Part shown: positions 1 through 8,629 of the stretch, piece after piece
Layout of the letters: each line of letters opens with the position of its first letter
Numbering within the stretch: position 1 is the stretch's first letter
Source of the DNA: an uncultured Chloroflexota bacterium
GTDB taxonomy: Bacteria; Chloroflexota; Chloroflexia; Chloroflexales; Roseiflexaceae
Length of the DNA: 64,000 nucleotides
Assembly (NCBI GenBank): GCA_937876225.1
Contig: CALFIC010000078.1
Location: 36,694-100,693 of the forward strand
Direction of reading: 5' to 3'
Translations under genes and position numbers: made by a program
The notes under the pieces: model-generated
What the model was told of the DNA's origin: nothing
The model's input: the letters and a program-made list of their open reading frames with translations, nothing else
The model's database searches: none

Positions 1-1014
1 GCCTATAGCACACCAGGTGTACAAAACGCCTCAGTCGAATTCAATACCGAAACGTTATCACCAACCTATCGACTCTTGATCGGCGTCCCTGGGCGTTCCA
101 ATGCGTTAGCAATCGCGACCCGCCTCGGATTGGATGCGATGATTATCGACGCTGCGCGGCAATCGTTGCCTGACCAAGAATTGCACGTCGATACACTCCT
201 CGCCGCCATCCAAAAAGAACGTCAGGACACCGCCCAAGCGCTCCAACATGCCGAAGCCCTCCGCCGTGAAGCCGATGGCTTGCGCCAACAAATACAAGCA
301 GAGCGCCATGCCATGGAAGTGCAACTCGAAAACGAGCGCCAAGCCGCCCAACAACTCATCGAAGCCGAAGTCAAAGCAGTGCGAGCCGAGTTACGCCGCG
401 TGCGTGACGATGTCAATCAGGTGTCCGTATCCAAAAAATGGATGGAAGAAGCGCAACAACGCGCCCAAGATGCCCAAGTCAAAGCCAACGAACAACTCGC
501 CAAACAACGCCGCCCACAAGCACCAGCGCCACAAGTATCCCAAGTGGCACCAGCCCCACGCCCACTCCAAGTGGGCGATGCGGTGTTTGTACCGTCAGTC
601 AATTTGACTGGCGATGTGGTGTCGATTGATGAGGCCGATGACAGCGCCGAAGTACAAGTGGGCGGTTTTCGTTTGACGGTAGTACTCAGTGAGCTCCGTC
701 CAGGCCAACGTAAAGAACAAAAGCCAGTCGTCGCACCACGCACCACCAATATCCCCGCTGCTCCCGATGTGGCGCTCGAACTCGATGTCCGGGGGCTACG
801 TGCCGTCGATGCCTGCGAGCGTGTTGACCGTTACCTCGACGATGCGTATCGGGCTGGATTACCCTATGTGCGGATTATTCATGGCAAAGGACTTGGGGCA
901 TTACGCCAAGCCTTACGAGACCAACTCAAGGCACTCCCACAAGTGAAATCGTTTGAGGGTGGCGGTGCAAGTGGCGGCGAAGGGGTGACTGTTGTACACT
1001 TGAAGGAACGATAA
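1..1014 (+). CDS. mutS2: Endonuclease MutS2, C-terminal part (cut by window edge)
   Basis: The reading frame is open from base 1, so the gene begins outside the window and only the last 337 codons are visible. The first residues (VQNASVEFNTETLSPTYRLL, then GVPGRSNALAIA) are the end of the MutS-type ATPase domain. A long Ala/Gln/Glu-rich coiled coil follows, then a KOW-like beta segment, and finally a Smr nuclease domain with LDVRGLR and HGKGLGALR. MutS2 is not a mismatch-repair protein. In other bacteria it acts on recombination intermediates or on collided ribosomes, with the Smr domain as the nuclease. Domain order and the terminal Smr motifs make the call firm. A TTG at 76 lies in frame but inside the ATPase domain and is not the real start. 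Confidence 0.95.
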   Translation, partial: AYSTPGVQNASVEFNTETLSPTYRLLIGVPGRSNALAIATRLGLDAMIIDAARQSLPDQELHVDTLLAAIQKERQDTAQALQHAEALRREADGLRQQIQAERHAMEVQLENERQAAQQLIEAEVKAVRAELRRVRDDVNQVSVSKKWMEEAQQRAQDAQVKANEQLAKQRRPQAPAPQVSQVAPAPRPLQVGDAVFVPSVNLTGDVVSIDEADDSAEVQVGGFRLTVVLSELRPGQRKEQKPVVAPRTTNIPAAPDVALELDVRGLRAVDACERVDRYLDDAYRAGLPYVRIIHGKGLGALRQALRDQLKALPQVKSFEGGGASGGEGVTVVHLKER

Positions 1015-1099
1015 GCGTTCATTGTCTAACAGCTCCGTTTGTCGCTTCCAATTACCTACAGAAATCACCAAACCGCATGCGTTTCGTTGGAGGTACCAC

Positions 1100-1822
1100 A
1101 TGTCACAAACAGTCATTAATGTATTATTGCTCGTTGCACTCATACTCCCCTTTGTTGGGGCACTCGTATTGCGTATTCTTAGTCGCATCGCAACCCCACA
1201 AGTCACTGTCGTCGTTGCCGCGATTACTGCGATTATTATTGTGAGTGCCGTACTGAGTTTGGCAAACATTAGTATTGGGAGCCTGCGTATCGCAAATTTA
1301 ACCTTGCTGCTCCCCGTGGCACCAGCAGTCGATCGCCCTGTCGATATATCGAGTGACATCCTCGATGCCGAACTCAATAGTGATACTGGCACTGCAACTG
1401 TTGTCCCAGATGTGACCATAACGCCGAGCCCCACCATTGTGCCAACCCAAATGCCCACGCCGGTAACTGGTGATACCACCACCTTGACCGATACCACCAC
1501 CTTGACCGATACCACCACTTTGACTGATACCACCACTTTGACTGATACCACCACTTTGACTGATACTACTGCCCTTGCAACTCCTGCGCCAACCGTGGCA
1601 ATACCGGTAGCAACGACAGCCCCCACCGTGATTACAAAAATCACCGAAGTGTCGATTCCTACAGTGTCCGTGAAAACGCATAAATACATCGTACAACCCG
1701 GTGACTCATTACTTGCTATTGCGCAAAAGTTTCACCTTACCGTCAAACAAATTGAAGACGTCAATCCATATCTCCAGAATCCCGACAACCTTATTGCTGG
1801 ACAGGAGCTCGATATACCATGA
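1100..1822 (+). CDS. Membrane-anchored LysM protein with Thr-rich repeat linker
   Basis: A 240-residue protein with one N-terminal membrane helix (about residues 5-27, VINVLLLVALILPFVGALVL), a second hydrophobic stretch near 33-55, a long Thr/Pro/Val-rich linker and a C-terminal LysM domain (about 194-240: YIVQPGDSLLAIAQKF ... NPDNLIAGQELDIP). LysM domains bind peptidoglycan or other GlcNAc polymers, so this is probably an envelope protein displayed outside the membrane. The start at 1100 is preferred over an in-frame ATG at 1022 because GGAGG lies 6 bases upstream of it and the hydrophobic segment begins right after. The linker holds an 18-bp tandem repeat. The stop overlaps the next start (ATGA), so the two are translationally coupled. 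No catalytic domain is seen. Confidence 0.8.
   Translation: MSQTVINVLLLVALILPFVGALVLRILSRIATPQVTVVVAAITAIIIVSAVLSLANISIGSLRIANLTLLLPVAPAVDRPVDISSDILDAELNSDTGTATVVPDVTITPSPTIVPTQMPTPVTGDTTTLTDTTTLTDTTTLTDTTTLTDTTTLTDTTALATPAPTVAIPVATTAPTVITKITEVSIPTVSVKTHKYIVQPGDSLLAIAQKFHLTVKQIEDVNPYLQNPDNLIAGQELDIP
1472..1579 (+). repeat. 18-bp in-frame tandem repeat (DTTTLT units)
   Basis: Five consecutive 18-base units encode Asp-Thr-Thr-Thr-Leu-Thr, followed by a decayed sixth unit (DTTALA). Units 1-2 and 3-5 differ only by synonymous changes (ACC to ACT), which points to recent duplication by slippage. The array lies in the extracellular linker of the LysM protein and would change linker length without breaking the frame. 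Confidence 0.9.
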
Positions 1823-2307
1823 GTGAGCCACTCCAAATTTCTATTACCACATCTATCCGCGATACACTCGCGGCAGCCCAGCTCTATCAGACCACTACCG
1901 TCAAGCACCGTGTTTATCAAACAGTTGCTGGGGTATTGTTTGCACTCGCACTCTGGCAAGGATTTAGTACCAGTTTTGGTGGCAATCAACTCATGTTGAT
2001 TGTGATTGCCTTACTACTCGCCCTTGACCCTGTCCCGCTCATCTTGATGGTTATGAGTAGTTTTAATCAACCCAATGCCACAAACACACTACGTATCGAC
2101 GACAGCGGCGTTACACGCATCATTGGTGATCGTACAGCGCATGTAGCGTGGGCCCAATTAACCCGTAGCATCGAAAATCGTAGCTATATTTTATTGGTTG
2201 CTGGTTCATGGAATTACATCGTTATACCGCAACGGGCATTTAATGCACCACATCTCAAACCAGCATTCATGCAATACATCAATACCCACCTCAAGGTCAG
2301 CAAGTAA
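1819..2307 (+). CDS. YcxB-like membrane protein
   Basis: A 162-residue protein with two adjacent hydrophobic segments at about residues 37-52 and 58-80, followed by a soluble C-terminal part with the pattern TNTLRIDDSGVTRIIGDRTAHVAWAQL. This pattern resembles the YcxB-like C-terminal domain (a small PH-like fold seen in membrane proteins of unknown function). The start overlaps the previous stop by 4 bases, and its own stop overlaps the next start by 1 base (TAATG), so it sits in the middle of a tightly coupled three-gene envelope operon. The function is unknown. The family assignment rests on overall layout, not on a strict motif. Confidence 0.65.
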   Translation: MSEPLQISITTSIRDTLAAAQLYQTTTVKHRVYQTVAGVLFALALWQGFSTSFGGNQLMLIVIALLLALDPVPLILMVMSSFNQPNATNTLRIDDSGVTRIIGDRTAHVAWAQLTRSIENRSYILLVAGSWNYIVIPQRAFNAPHLKPAFMQYINTHLKVSK

Positions 2308-3347
2308 TGCATCGTTGGGTACTTATTATCCTCATCCTCATCACCATCGGTATGGTTGTTGCCGCTACACACCAAGTGTGGCGGTTGACACAAATAGCCA
2401 TAAATACCCCCACCCCTCAAACCACCATCACAACCACCCTTAGCTCGCTACCACGTTCCCCAACTATACGTCTCACAGCTACTACGATACCTACTATTGT
2501 AGAAACACCAACAGCAACTATTGAACCAACAATTATCCCCACTCCAACACCATTTCCCAGCCCCCAAGCCTATATCGCCTATCGCGTCAAAACTGGTGAT
2601 ACCCTCACCATAATCGCCCACGCAAGTGGCAGTAATCCTGATTACATTGCAGCGTTTAATCGATTTACTGGAGAACCTGAAGTACTGCGCCCGCTTATCA
2701 TCCCCCAACTCGACGCCAAATCAAATACCCTCACTAGTCAAGCAATTCTCGTGCAACGAGGTGCCAACCGCCCCGCAGTGGCGCTCACATTTGATGCCGG
2801 CGCTGATAGTGCACCCACCACGGCAATCCTCGATACATTAGCACTTCACCATGTGCACGTGACGTTTTTTCTCACTGGTGAGTGGGTCAAAAAAAATCCC
2901 GAATTAACGCGGCGCATCATTGCCGATGGACATGAGGTCGCTAATCATTCCCAAACCCATCCCGACTTCCGCCAGCTCGATGACGCCGCCATTGCCAAAG
3001 AACTCCATCTCATGGCACAAGCATTTTTTGATGCGACCGGCATCTGGCCAGCACCCTACTTTCGACCTCCCTTTGGCGCCTATGACGAACGCGTGTTGCG
3101 CGCCGTGATTGCCAACGGTTATTTGCCTATTTTTTGGACGCTCGATAGCCTTGATTCCGTCGGCGAAACCAAAAGCGCCAACTTTCTCGTCGATCGCCTC
3201 ACCAATACCCTCAGCGCCACCCAACTCAACGGCGCTATTTTGCTCTGTCATATTGGCAATCCATCCACAGCCGAAGCGTTACCACGCATCCTCGATGAAT
3301 TTGCCAAACGCGGAATCATCGTCACCACCCTCTCACAAATTCTCTAA
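2307..3347 (+). CDS. Polysaccharide deacetylase with N-terminal anchor and LysM domain
   Basis: A 346-residue protein: an N-terminal signal anchor (about 4-20), a Thr/Pro-rich linker, a LysM domain (about 91-137, YRVKTGDTLTIIAHASG) and a NodB-type deacetylase domain (about 155-340). The NodB motifs are present: TFDAGAD in place of TFDDG at about residue 161 (catalytic Asp and metal Asp), HSQTH (metal His pair) and RPPFGAYD. Family members remove N- or O-acetyl groups from peptidoglycan, chitin or exopolysaccharide outside the cell. The LysM domain and the two preceding genes suggest a wall substrate. The A-G-A-D variant of motif 1 keeps the first Asp and a second acidic residue two places further on than usual. 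Confidence 0.88.
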   Translation: MHRWVLIILILITIGMVVAATHQVWRLTQIAINTPTPQTTITTTLSSLPRSPTIRLTATTIPTIVETPTATIEPTIIPTPTPFPSPQAYIAYRVKTGDTLTIIAHASGSNPDYIAAFNRFTGEPEVLRPLIIPQLDAKSNTLTSQAILVQRGANRPAVALTFDAGADSAPTTAILDTLALHHVHVTFFLTGEWVKKNPELTRRIIADGHEVANHSQTHPDFRQLDDAAIAKELHLMAQAFFDATGIWPAPYFRPPFGAYDERVLRAVIANGYLPIFWTLDSLDSVGETKSANFLVDRLTNTLSATQLNGAILLCHIGNPSTAEALPRILDEFAKRGIIVTTLSQIL

Positions 3348-3425
3348 CCGCCATTCAAAGCCGCTGTTTTTTACGCATTATCATCACCAATCAACAAAAA
3401 AATGCACTCCATCGCTGTGCTCATG

Positions 3426-3431
3426 TATAAT
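3426..3431 (+). promoter_or_regulatory. -10 element upstream of valS
   Basis: TATAAT lies 33 bases upstream of the valS start in a short AT-rich gap. The matching -35 region (TGCACT at 3403-3408, 17-base spacing) is poor, so activity is inferred only from the perfect -10. Confidence 0.45.
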
Positions 3432-3463
3432 GCCTTTAAGCATGCACAATTTATAGGTGAGAA

Positions 3464-6196
3464 ATGACGGAATCATTCCAACGCGCAAGTGAAATGGCCA
3501 AAGCCTACGAACCACAACAGGTCGAGGAACGCCTATACCAATGGTGGGAATCCAAGGGATTTTTCCAACCATCCACCACCCCTACCGACAAAGCACCGTT
3601 CGTGTTGTCGATGCCACCGCCCAATGTCACCGGCGAGCTCCACATGGGTCATGCCATGTTTGTGACCCTCGAAGATGTGATTATTCGCTGGCAGCGCATG
3701 TGTGGCAACCCCACGCTGTGGGTACCAGGCACCGATCACGCCGGCATCGCCACCCAACTCCAAGTCGAGCGCATGCTCATCCGCGAAGGAACCAGCCGCG
3801 TGGCCGTCGGCCGCGACGAGTTTTTGCGCCGCACCTGGGAATGGAAGGAAGAGTTCGGTGGCAAAATCACCCAACAACTCCGCCGCCTCGGCGCATCATG
3901 TGACTGGTCCCGCGAGCACTTCACCCTCGATCCCGGCCTTTCCCGGGCAGTACGGGTCGCCTTCAAAAAACTCTATGACGACGGGTTGATCTACCGCGGC
4001 ATGCGTTTGGTGAATTGGTCACCAAACCTGCAGACCGCCGTGTCTGACCTCGAAGTAGAATACGAAGAGCGCGATGTCAATATGTGGCACATCCGCTATC
4101 CGATTGTCGAAAATTGGAGCGCGGGCGAATGGGGCAGTGGCCAATGGGCCGCCAACGCCCAAACCTATATCACTGTCGCTACCACCCGCCCCGAAACACT
4201 GATGGGCGACGTAGCAGTAGCCGTTAACCCTGATGACGAACGCTATAAACACCTCATCGGCAAATTCGCCCTCATTCCCGCCGTCAACCGCAAAATCCCA
4301 ATTGTGGCCGATGAACATGCTGATCCCGCCTTTGGCACGGGTGCTGTCAAAATCACCCCCGCCCACGATCACAACGACTATGCGGTAGCCCAACGCCAAA
4401 ACTTACCCCTCATCAATATCATGAACCGCGACGCGACACTCAACGACCAAGCTGGCCCTTATGCGGGCATGGAACGCTTTGCCGCCCGCAAGCGCGTACT
4501 CGCCGACTTGCAAACCGAAGGGTTGCTGGTCGCGACACTGCCCCATCACATGTCGATTGGGATTAGCCAACGCGGTGGCGAAATCATTGAACCACTTCTC
4601 AGCGAGCAATGGTTCGTCAAAATGCAACCACTGGCTGATTTGGCCCTCGATGCCGTGCGCACCGGTCACACCAAAATCATCCCCGACAACTTCGAACGCG
4701 TCTACTACAATTGGCTCGAAAACATCCAAGATTGGTGTATCAGCCGCCAGCTCTGGTGGGGGCACCGCATCCCGGTGTGGTATACCGCCGACGGCCAAAT
4801 GATCGTGCCCGGTCCTGATGATCCCGAGCCCACCGGCCCTGGCGTCTATCAAGACCCAGACGTGCTCGATACCTGGTTTTCGAGTGGCTTGTGGCCCTTT
4901 TCAACCCTCGGTTGGCCAGATCAAACCGATGATTTGCGCCGCTTTTATCCCACCAGCGTAATGGAAACCGGCTACGACATTCTCTTTTTCTGGGTCGCGC
5001 GTATGATGATGCTCGGTTGCTACCTCACCGGTCAGGCTCCCTTCCATACCATCTATTTGCATGGCTTGGTACGCGACAAAGAAGGTCGCAAGATGAGTAA
5101 AACCTACGGCAACGTGGTAAATCCGCTCGATATCATGGCCCAATACGGCACCGACGCACTGCGATATACCTTGACCACCAGTAGCACCCCCGGCCAAGAC
5201 CTCAACCTCAATCCCGAACGGATTGAATCAGGCCGGAATTTCTCGAACAAGCTCTGGAATGTCACTCGCTTCGTACTAGGGCGTTTTGGTGACTGGAAGC
5301 CCGATGCTTCGGCAATCGTCACCGGCCATTGTTTACTCAATTTCCCCTATACCGTGGCCGATCGTTGGATTATGTCACGCTATCAACGCCTGGTTGCAGA
5401 CGTTGATCGTTTGATGCGCGCCTACAATTATGGCGAAGCAGCCCGCCAAATCCAAGATTTTGTCTGGAGTGAATTTGCCGACTGGTACGTCGAAATCGCC
5501 AAAGCTCAATTAGAAGGCGATGACCGCCGTCAACTCTTGACCCGCGAAGTACTCTATACCGTACTCGAAGGATCACTCCGGATGCTCCATCCCTTCATGC
5601 CCTTTGTCACCGAAGAAGCTTGGCAATATCTCACCGGCCGCATCGTCCTCGACACCGCAGCCGATTCGATTATGCTCGCGGGCTACCCCCAACCTGATGT
5701 AGCATTGCTCGACGAAGAAGCCGAACGACAGTTGCAAATGGCCAAAGATATCGTGGTGGGCATCCGTAATATCCGCGCTGAATACAAAGTCGAACCAGGC
5801 AAATTTATTGGCGTAACCATCGTATCACCCCATCACGACACACTCGCAGCACAACGCGACGTGTTGGCTCGCCTTGCGCGCCTCAACCTCGATGAACTGA
5901 GCTTTGTACCCACCCTAGCCAATCGCTCAAAAGCCGCAGCCACCGTCATCATCGGTGACATCGAAGTGTTTGTACCGCTGGCTGGGTTGATCGATTTGGA
6001 TGCCGAGCGTCAACGTCTCACCAAAGAACTCACCGCTGCCCAGACCGATGCCGAACGCCGACGCACCCGCCTCGCCGATGAAACATTTGTCGGCAAGGCT
6101 CCGGCGACAATCGTCCAACGTGAACGCGATGCCCTCGCAGCCGTCGATGCCCAAATCGCTCGCCTACAACAACGTTTAGCTGATTACAGTAATTAA
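3464..6196 (+). CDS. valS: Valine--tRNA ligase
   Basis: A 910-residue class I aminoacyl-tRNA synthetase that charges tRNA-Val with valine in the cytosol. The HIGH-type motif is HMGH at residues 60-63 within PPPNVTGELHMGHAMF, and the second signature is KMSKT (usual form KMSKS) near residue 543. The CP1 editing insertion (TTRPETLMGDVAVAV ... HDHNDYAVAQR) lies between them. Anticodon-binding helices and a C-terminal Arg/Glu/Ala-rich coiled coil (about 840-908) typical of ValRS follow. The ATG at 3464 has TAGGTGAG just upstream. Length is normal for the family. It appears monocistronic, between the LysM operon and the epimerase. Confidence 0.97.
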   Translation: MTESFQRASEMAKAYEPQQVEERLYQWWESKGFFQPSTTPTDKAPFVLSMPPPNVTGELHMGHAMFVTLEDVIIRWQRMCGNPTLWVPGTDHAGIATQLQVERMLIREGTSRVAVGRDEFLRRTWEWKEEFGGKITQQLRRLGASCDWSREHFTLDPGLSRAVRVAFKKLYDDGLIYRGMRLVNWSPNLQTAVSDLEVEYEERDVNMWHIRYPIVENWSAGEWGSGQWAANAQTYITVATTRPETLMGDVAVAVNPDDERYKHLIGKFALIPAVNRKIPIVADEHADPAFGTGAVKITPAHDHNDYAVAQRQNLPLINIMNRDATLNDQAGPYAGMERFAARKRVLADLQTEGLLVATLPHHMSIGISQRGGEIIEPLLSEQWFVKMQPLADLALDAVRTGHTKIIPDNFERVYYNWLENIQDWCISRQLWWGHRIPVWYTADGQMIVPGPDDPEPTGPGVYQDPDVLDTWFSSGLWPFSTLGWPDQTDDLRRFYPTSVMETGYDILFFWVARMMMLGCYLTGQAPFHTIYLHGLVRDKEGRKMSKTYGNVVNPLDIMAQYGTDALRYTLTTSSTPGQDLNLNPERIESGRNFSNKLWNVTRFVLGRFGDWKPDASAIVTGHCLLNFPYTVADRWIMSRYQRLVADVDRLMRAYNYGEAARQIQDFVWSEFADWYVEIAKAQLEGDDRRQLLTREVLYTVLEGSLRMLHPFMPFVTEEAWQYLTGRIVLDTAADSIMLAGYPQPDVALLDEEAERQLQMAKDIVVGIRNIRAEYKVEPGKFIGVTIVSPHHDTLAAQRDVLARLARLNLDELSFVPTLANRSKAAATVIIGDIEVFVPLAGLIDLDAERQRLTKELTAAQTDAERRRTRLADETFVGKAPATIVQRERDALAAVDAQIARLQQRLADYSN

Positions 6197-6200
6197 TCCA

Positions 6201-6240
6201 CATTTGTGGTATTAATTATGCATTTGTGATATCATTAGTG
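6201..6240 (+). repeat. Tandem 20-bp imperfect direct repeat upstream of epimerase gene
   Basis: CATTTGTGGTATTAATTATG (6201-6220) is followed immediately by CATTTGTGATATCATTAGTG (6221-6240), 15 of 20 positions identical. The pair ends 23 bases before the epimerase start and overlaps the expected promoter. Two adjacent copies two helical turns apart look like a regulator binding site, but no regulator is identified. Confidence 0.5.
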
Positions 6241-6263
6241 ATTTTTCACGCTACGGAGAACGT

Positions 6264-7307
6264 ATGCACCCACAACGTGTTTTTATTACCGGCGGCGCAG
6301 GTTTTCTTGGTATCAATCTCACGCGCTATTTGTTAAGCCGCGGGCACCAGGTCGTCTGCTACGATATTGCGCCATTTGATTATCCCGAACAGGTGCAGAT
6401 TCAAGAAGTACGTGGCGATATTCGTGATGCTGATGCACTATATGCGGCGATGGAAGGGTGCGATTTGGTAGTCCATACCGCTGCCGCACTCCCCCTTTAC
6501 TCGCCAACCGACATCATGACCACCGATCTCGATGGCACCCGCAACGTGTTAACTGCTGCACACCGCCGCGGGATTACACGGGTTATCCACATTTCATCCA
6601 CCGCTGTGTATGGCATTCCAGATCATCATCCCTTATTCGAAAATGACACCTTGGTTGGCGTGGGACCTTATGGCGAAGCCAAAGTCCAAGCCGAACAAAT
6701 CTGTGTGCAATTCCGGAGCCAGGGCCTAGTGGTTCCTATTCTACGCCCCAAGTCGTTTGTGGGTCCAGAGCGATTAGGGGTGTTTGCCTTGTTGTATGAC
6801 TGGGCCAAAGACGGTCATGGCTTCCCCATGATAGGCAGTGGCAATAATCGCTACCAATTTCTCGATGTCGAAGATTTGTGCCAAGCGATTTACCTGTGTG
6901 CAACCCTCGATGACGCAGTCGTCAATGATACATTCAATGTAGGCGCCAAGTTGTTTACAACCATGAAGGAAGACTATCAGGCGGTGCTTGATGTCGCCGG
7001 CTTCGGCAAAAAAATTGTACCATTACCAGCCACACCAGTCATCTGGACGTTGCGCTTCCTCGAACTCCTCAAACTTTCCCCATTATATAAATGGGTATAC
7101 GAGACTGCGGTAACCGATTCATTTGTCTCGATTGAAAAAGCAGAACAGCGCCTCGGGTATAAGCCACAGTACTCCAACAAAGATGCGCTGATTCGTAATT
7201 ATCACTGGTATGTCGCCAATCTCGCGAACTTCGCAAATAGTAGTGGGGTATCGCATCGCGTACCGTGGAAACAAGGTATTTTGGGAATTGCCAAACGCTT
7301 CTTCTAA
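6264..7307 (+). CDS. NAD-dependent epimerase/dehydratase family protein
   Basis: A 347-residue extended short-chain dehydrogenase. The Rossmann motif TGGAGFLG is at about residues 9-16, the acidic end of beta 2 follows (YDIAPFD), and the catalytic YGEAK (Tyr-x-x-x-Lys) is near residues 136-140. Close features (SSTAVYGIPDHHPL, LRPKSFVGPERLGVF, FNVGAKLFTTMKEDY) match nucleotide-sugar epimerases or 3-beta-hydroxysteroid-type reductases of the family. The substrate cannot be told from the sequence. GGAG precedes the ATG. A strong hairpin terminator follows, so it is a single-gene unit. Confidence 0.85.
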   Translation: MHPQRVFITGGAGFLGINLTRYLLSRGHQVVCYDIAPFDYPEQVQIQEVRGDIRDADALYAAMEGCDLVVHTAAALPLYSPTDIMTTDLDGTRNVLTAAHRRGITRVIHISSTAVYGIPDHHPLFENDTLVGVGPYGEAKVQAEQICVQFRSQGLVVPILRPKSFVGPERLGVFALLYDWAKDGHGFPMIGSGNNRYQFLDVEDLCQAIYLCATLDDAVVNDTFNVGAKLFTTMKEDYQAVLDVAGFGKKIVPLPATPVIWTLRFLELLKLSPLYKWVYETAVTDSFVSIEKAEQRLGYKPQYSNKDALIRNYHWYVANLANFANSSGVSHRVPWKQGILGIAKRFF

Positions 7308-7322
7308 GCTGACGGCACTGCA

Positions 7323-7365
7323 ACCGATACACAAGGGAAAACCCTGTGTATCGGTCTGTTTTTTA
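7323..7365 (+). terminator. Rho-independent terminator after epimerase gene
   Basis: The inverted repeat ACCGATACAC-a-AGGG / CCCT-GTGTATCGGT has an AAAA loop and is followed by CTGTTTTTT. It sits 15 bases after the stop codon at 7307. Confidence 0.88.
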
Positions 7366-7379
7366 TCGAGCATTACAAC

Positions 7380-7868
7380 ATGAACAAAAAACCTTCCCCT
7401 GTGATCATCATCCTTTGCCTCATTGGTGGTATCACGATTTCGGTACTACTCGCCGTTATCACCGTACAACTCGCACGGACGCCAGCCCCTGCGGGTACTG
7501 TCGATCCGATGCGACTCAATCAAAGCGAATTCCGTGAGCTTGGTCTGATTCCTACCACACCCCAACATTATATTTTGCGCCTCGTCGCCAAAGAATGGTT
7601 TTTTGATGTCGGCCAGATCCGTGATGCACCAGCCATCATCACGATTCCACAGTATAGTACGGTCACTCTGATTACGACGAGCATGGATGTGGTTCATTCC
7701 ATCCAAATTCCCGGCAATCCGGTCATCACCATCATTCCTGGCAAAATCCAACAACAAATCATCGTGTTTGATGCACCACAAACCTATACCATCCGCTGTG
7801 GCGCCTATTGTGGTCCAAAACACGATCAAATGCAACTTACACTCGTGATTGCCCCAGCACAAAAATAA
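7380..7868 (+). CDS. CuA cupredoxin, cytochrome c oxidase subunit II-like
   Basis: A 162-residue protein with one N-terminal membrane helix (about 8-31) and a periplasm-facing cupredoxin domain. The dinuclear CuA signature is intact: CGAYCGPKHDQM (C-x3-C-x3-H-x2-M), with the upstream ligand His in MDVVHSIQIPG. A single helix and the short form resemble subunit II of ba3-type (type B) heme-copper oxidases rather than the two-helix A-type. Subunit II normally passes electrons from cytochrome c to subunit I, yet no subunit I or III gene is next to it, so it may pair with an oxidase encoded elsewhere or serve as an electron or copper carrier. No clear ribosome site precedes the ATG. Confidence 0.85.
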   Translation: MNKKPSPVIIILCLIGGITISVLLAVITVQLARTPAPAGTVDPMRLNQSEFRELGLIPTTPQHYILRLVAKEWFFDVGQIRDAPAIITIPQYSTVTLITTSMDVVHSIQIPGNPVITIIPGKIQQQIIVFDAPQTYTIRCGAYCGPKHDQMQLTLVIAPAQK

Positions 7869-7920
7869 TCAATGCTTATCGTGTTAATCTAGAACCACAC
7901 CACTTGACATTTTTTGCATC

Positions 7921-7954
7921 AAATCCCCGCACGCCTAATTAACGTACGGGGATT
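7921..7954 (+). terminator. Bidirectional hairpin between CuA gene and lut operon
   Basis: The inverted repeat AAATCCCCGCACG / CGTACGGGGATTT has one mismatch, a CCTAATTA loop and A/T-rich flanks on both sides. It lies between the convergent CuA and lutC genes and can serve both. Confidence 0.75.
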
Positions 7955-7981
7955 TGGTTTCATTTAATATACGTATGCTAT

Positions 7982-8629
7982 TTATTCCACAATAAACACA
8001 TCGAGTGTTCGTGGCCCATGGACTCCTTCCACCCGATTCAATTCAATATCTGAGGTCGCCGATGGTCCAGAAATAAAGGTATAGGGTTGCATAGGACTTT
8101 GCATCGTGGTTGCGAGTAGCGCAAATGCTTCAGGGACCACACCCACAATATCTTGAGCACGAATTATACATAGGTGATAATCAGGCAACAACGATATCAT
8201 CCGTCGCCCTTGAAACTTGCCACCATCAAGCACGATTGTCCCTGTTTGGGCAATCCCCAGCGCAGCACCACTCAGGACACCATCCATGCCAGCAATAATC
8301 GTCCGATCAAGCTGTGTATCTCGGATAAATTCAATGCCTGCTGGCAACCATTCTGCTGGCAAATCCACTGGAATCACCATACGTTTTTTACCACGCATCG
8401 TTAACCGTTCAGACACCGCCTGTGCAATACCTCCAGTCGTACAGCGACCAACCCATGCCTTGTATTCAGCAACTCGATGAGCAAATAATTCTATCCGAAC
8501 GGCCACATTGCCATCGTCATGAGTGATGTATGCGTCACTAGTATGCGATTCATGAAAATCACCCCGTGAACCCGAATTGATAGCTGTGCGGATTTTCGCT
8601 AACATTGCATTTCGACTTGAATTACTCAT
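7982..8629 (-). CDS. lutC: Lactate utilization protein C (LUD domain)
   Basis: A 215-residue LUD-domain protein, the third subunit of the LutABC L-lactate dehydrogenase (lactate to pyruvate). Recognisable parts are the N-terminal SSRNAMLAKIRTAI helix and the C-terminal half (DRTIIAGMDGVLSGAALGIAQ, GRRMISLLPDYHLCIIRAQDIV, SGPSATSDIELNRVEGVHGP). The last is the family's SATSDIE...GVHGP signature. The ATG at 8629 overlaps the end of lutB by 8 bases and follows AAAGGCAGCGAG. An in-frame start at 8749 would put 40 extra residues inside lutB and is rejected. It lies last in the lutA-lutB-lutC order on the minus strand. Confidence 0.9.
   Translation of the reverse strand: MSNSSRNAMLAKIRTAINSGSRGDFHESHTSDAYITHDDGNVAVRIELFAHRVAEYKAWVGRCTTGGIAQAVSERLTMRGKKRMVIPVDLPAEWLPAGIEFIRDTQLDRTIIAGMDGVLSGAALGIAQTGTIVLDGGKFQGRRMISLLPDYHLCIIRAQDIVGVVPEAFALLATTMQSPMQPYTFISGPSATSDIELNRVEGVHGPRTLDVFIVE

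Noticed and set aside
1472..1579. Repeat array resembling a CRISPR
   Set aside because: Units are 18 bp, contiguous without spacers, and in frame within a coding sequence.
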